Shown piece after piece: positions 61,087 to 64,000 of a stretch of 64,000 nt of DNA. The notes below the pieces were generated by a model. It ran no database searches and was not told the DNA's origin. It saw only the letters and a list, made by a program, of their open reading frames with translations. Each line of letters starts with the position of its first letter. The first letter of the stretch is position 1. A program made the translations under genes and the position numbers. Origin of the DNA: Sphaerolaimus hirsutus (Eukaryota; Nematoda; Chromadorea; Monhysterida; Sphaerolaimidae). The stretch covers positions 6,080,529 through 6,144,528 of the forward strand of contig OZ038451.1 in NCBI GenBank assembly GCA_964036195.1. The letters are read 5' to 3'.

Positions 61087-64000
61087 GTTAGCTCATTTGA
61101 AGTAAAATGTATCACAAAAATACATATTTCAATGTACGGTGACATCTTTGATGTATTGGGTTCGTTTATATAGGCTTGTTGAACAAAGAAACCAAAAAAA
61201 TATAGCAATAAAATGGGATAAAAATACTTTGTAAGTACATTTATTCATCCTCTATAATGCAAGTTTGAGTTAATTTTGAAAAAAATCATCTACCGTATAT
61301 CATCGAAATACCCCCCGGGGGGTGATTGTTTCATAGTGGTCCCGAGAGGGGGGGGGGGGTTAAACGAGGGGGGGGTATTATTTCCCCAGAAATTTTTTCA
61401 AATCCTAGTACAAAATCGTGGTTTGTGATGTGCGCTGGGGTAGAAAAATGCATCAATCACTGACATGTATAGACCCTGTAGACTAATAGTAGTACGTAGA
61501 TGGTATAAACACTGTTCTAACGTGATTACGACATTGTTTTAACGTGTGTTCTGCACTATACTCGGCAGACATTATGCGAGTCAATGGTCTAACGAATTTT
61601 TGTACAAGTGCCATTCTAACCCAATTTCATTGTTATTGACACTCGTATTTCATGCGTAGGGATGACCATCAACAAATTTTTCAATTAGATAAGTGAACGT
61701 CACCATCGAAATTTGAATTTAAGATCTACACTTGATAAATGTACGATAATTTCTTATTATTACGAACATAGTGAGCATTTTATGTTATTCAGAGCAATTT
61801 TTAGATTTTCAAAACGATCCAGATTTAGCTAGTGGTGTACAGTGTACAGGGTCGTTCTTCCCTTGTTCTATCGCACGCACACATACGTACTTTTTTGTTG
61901 GAATTTGTCTGGGCTGTTACAATAAAATACCTTGTTACCTGCTTTCATATGACAATATGCGTGTTCAGTTTATCCTGTTCTCGCATAAAACGTCGGATTG
62001 AATAAGATTTACCATGAATCGATTGGAATGCATTCATTCAAATTCAAAATTAACTTAACAATTTTAATGAAATTTAAAATTGGTACGTAAGGGCCGAATC
62101 ACTGATTCCTTTCATGTCTGCCGAGTTTACGCAGAACACAAACTGCAGTATTTGTCGTGTACGTTCTCTTTACACTCAATCTGGGGGGGGTATTTCGAGG
62201 GAGTCTGCACTGCTCGGCATCTAAACCTGCATGGCATCTGGACCTGGATAGCATGGATTTCTGCCTGCATGGCATCTAGACCTGCTTGGCATTTATCGTC
62301 CCATAGATGCCATGCGGTCTCCATGCCGTGTGGGTGTAGATGCCAAGCAGGCTGAACCCCCCCCCCCACACACCCTCAAGATGGCACATGTATGCATCTG
62401 ACCCCCCCCCCCCCCCCCGCAGCCGATTTTAGGCTTTGAATGCGCATATCATTATACTTATACTCTGGTTACTTTACACCCTGCACGCGTGGTTTTCGCT
62501 GGGAGTGTGCCAACGATGGTTAGCGCGTGCGAGTTTCATAAAAAGATGACAAAATTGATTGTTGTTATAATGTTATTCGTTTACATATTCACATCGATGA
62601 ATTTTTTCATCTTTTTACGGAAATCGCGTGACTTAACAATCATTGGCACGCTTTCAACACGAGACATAAATCAGTGCGATGGCAGAGTATCATGTATGCC
62701 GAGTAGACTATTGATGCCGTGCCTTTTATATTTTGCCTTTCAAATTAACTGATTTGATAGGTAGTCTCGACGTTACACGTGCACACAGAACGGAACTGCT
62801 GATTTTAAAGTTCCGTATCTATTTGTGTGGTGCACGTGCAAACACACGTGGACGCGTGCACGCGCACCGCATTGGAATATTGCCAGCTGCGAAAATGCGT
62901 GCACACTTATCTAATAATTGCACTGCATTGGACTGTCGCCAATGCAAACTGCACAAATCTACTAATCACTAATCTACTACAAATCCTATAATTACACGTG
63001 AATTGGGCACATTTAATTGCCCAACTCCGGCTTTCACCGCCAGCCGCGAACTGACGCCATTATAATATCATAATTACTATGAGTTAACTATATCTAGCCG
63101 CAAACTGCGGCCACTATAATTATATAATTGCACGCGAACTGGGTTGCCAGCTCCAGCTCTCGCGGCCAGCTGCAAACTGCGGTGACGTGGCAACTGCCTT
63201 TGAAGCCAGAAATGGGCAATTGCATTGCACACCGCGATTCGCGTTTTTTCTTGTATTGGAATAGGGGACTTCAGTTCCAAAAGTTCACAAGCCCCAAATC
63301 TATAAAAATCGAGTTAAGCGTGGAATTGACCTCCACGTATAGTTTTTCACATTTTAGAGAAAGGATTTCAGCATTATAGTCCATTTCAGTCCTGAGATTT
63401 TGTTCATTCCGATTTTCAGTAAAATCACAATTTTCACGTCGAAAGTTCACATATCCATCACTAATGATGGTAAACCTCCCAGAAAAAAGTATTTAAATTT
63501 TTAAGTGTTTTTTCTAAAGCCCCCCCCCCCCCCCGCTCCCGGGGTCAGACCTAAAATATCCCGGGAAATGCAACTTTTCCGATACATTTTTCACGGTAGG
63601 TGCAAAAATTTCGCGCGCTAGCGCGCAATCCTCCCTTCCAACACCTAATTATCCCCGGATCGGTCCCGGGTGACACAAATCCATGAAATCGTGTGCCCGC
63701 CACTGTGTATGAACGTGTATTTACATACATATACAGCGGTTTCTGGCGCTGGCGCTTGAGTTTAAAAAATAAATCGATTTTTAAGTGCTTTTTCCAGAAG
63801 TGGAATAAAAATTCGAAAATTATGAAAAAATTCAAAAATTCGAAAATATTTTTGAATTTTCGAATCTTTTTTTGCCATTGTTATCCATCACAGACCACTT
63901 GAGTTTCATTTCATAAGTTCATAAGTTCACAAGTCCAAAAAATATTTTCATTTCCATTTCCGATGCACCATTAGGAAGTTATTTACATTTCAAGTTCAAA
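61087..64000. other. region after last seen exon, MITE debris
   Basis: No counterpart of copy 1 exons 10679-10835 and 13236-13631 was found. Contents: a G-run MITE end (TACCGTATATCATCGAAATA at 61292), a CATGGCATCTGGACCTG-type short repeat (62210-62355), C-runs (62358-62420, 63520-63537) and a segment at 63540-63735 that resembles the interior of the hAT-like element 6359-6695 in reverse. A possible membrane-anchored exon is listed separately. Confidence 0.5.
62519..62752 (+). CDS. hypothetical, possible signal-anchor exon
   Basis: From ATG at 62516-62518 or nearby, the frame gives a hydrophobic segment LIVVIMLFVYIFTSMNFFIF after FHKKMTK, then about 45 residues with two Cys. The pattern basic-hydrophobic-basic resembles the anchor exon of the DUF229 copies, so this might start a third gene. 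No domain beyond the anchor is seen and no splice donor was fixed. Confidence 0.25.
   Translation, partial: VSACEFHKKMTKLIVVIMLFVYIFTSMNFFIFLRKSRDLTIIGTLSTRDINQCDGRVSCMPSRLLMPCLLYFAFQIN

Overview
This is eukaryotic nuclear DNA, most likely from an invertebrate and probably a nematode or relative. The evidence is intron-rich genes with mostly GT...AG splice sites, two tandem copies of a DUF229 (sulfatase/alkaline-phosphatase-fold) gene of the kind expanded in nematodes, LTR retrotransposons of the BEL/Pao and Ty3/Gypsy classes with envelope-like glycoprotein regions, and very dense DNA-transposon/MITE sequence. No rRNA, tRNA, CRISPR or bacterial features are visible. The species cannot be named from sequence alone.

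Layout. (1) 0.5-13.6 kb: DUF229 gene copy 1 on +, with about 13 short exons and introns packed with MITEs. (2) 13.65-27.2 kb: a hAT-like element with 8-bp target duplications, just after the stop codon of copy 1. It is split by a 12.5-kb BEL/Pao retrotransposon on the minus strand (1273-bp LTRs that look nearly identical, 5-bp target duplication). That element encodes gag, protease, RT, RNase H and integrase, and an envelope-like glycoprotein fused in frame to the end of pol. (3) 27.2-31.1 kb: non-genic, with two hAT-like elements sharing one 8-bp target. (4) 31.2-61.1 kb: DUF229 copy 2 on +. Its intron between the signal-anchor exon and the next exon is 21 kb long because an 18.6-kb LTR element (33554-52156, 1667-bp LTRs) sits inside a short TIR element in it. 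(5) 61.1-64 kb: MITE debris; the last exons of copy 2 are not found.

The 18.6-kb element is the most unusual object. Between its LTRs it encodes, in order, gag (retrotransposon gag domain, CCHC knuckle, RGG-rich tract), an envelope-like glycoprotein (leader, Cys-rich ectodomain, basic cleavage-like site, C-terminal membrane segment), aspartic protease, RT, RNase H and integrase, and then, after a 1.3-kb gap, a UPF1/DNA2-like superfamily 1 helicase with all main motifs. Both the gag-env-pol order and a helicase in an LTR element are unusual. The copy is broken: reading-frame shifts in env, in RT and in the helicase, and one in-frame stop in RT. Its glycoprotein shares a cysteine/tryptophan pattern with that of the BEL element, suggesting related envelope genes in two different LTR superfamilies.

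Transposon nesting is readable because target duplications and paralogous empty sites are preserved. Several hAT-like MITEs (8-bp duplications) have GGCGCC-rich arms, and many TA-flanked MITEs carry long G/C runs. The two DUF229 copies act as each other's before/after reference, since insertions in one are absent from the other.
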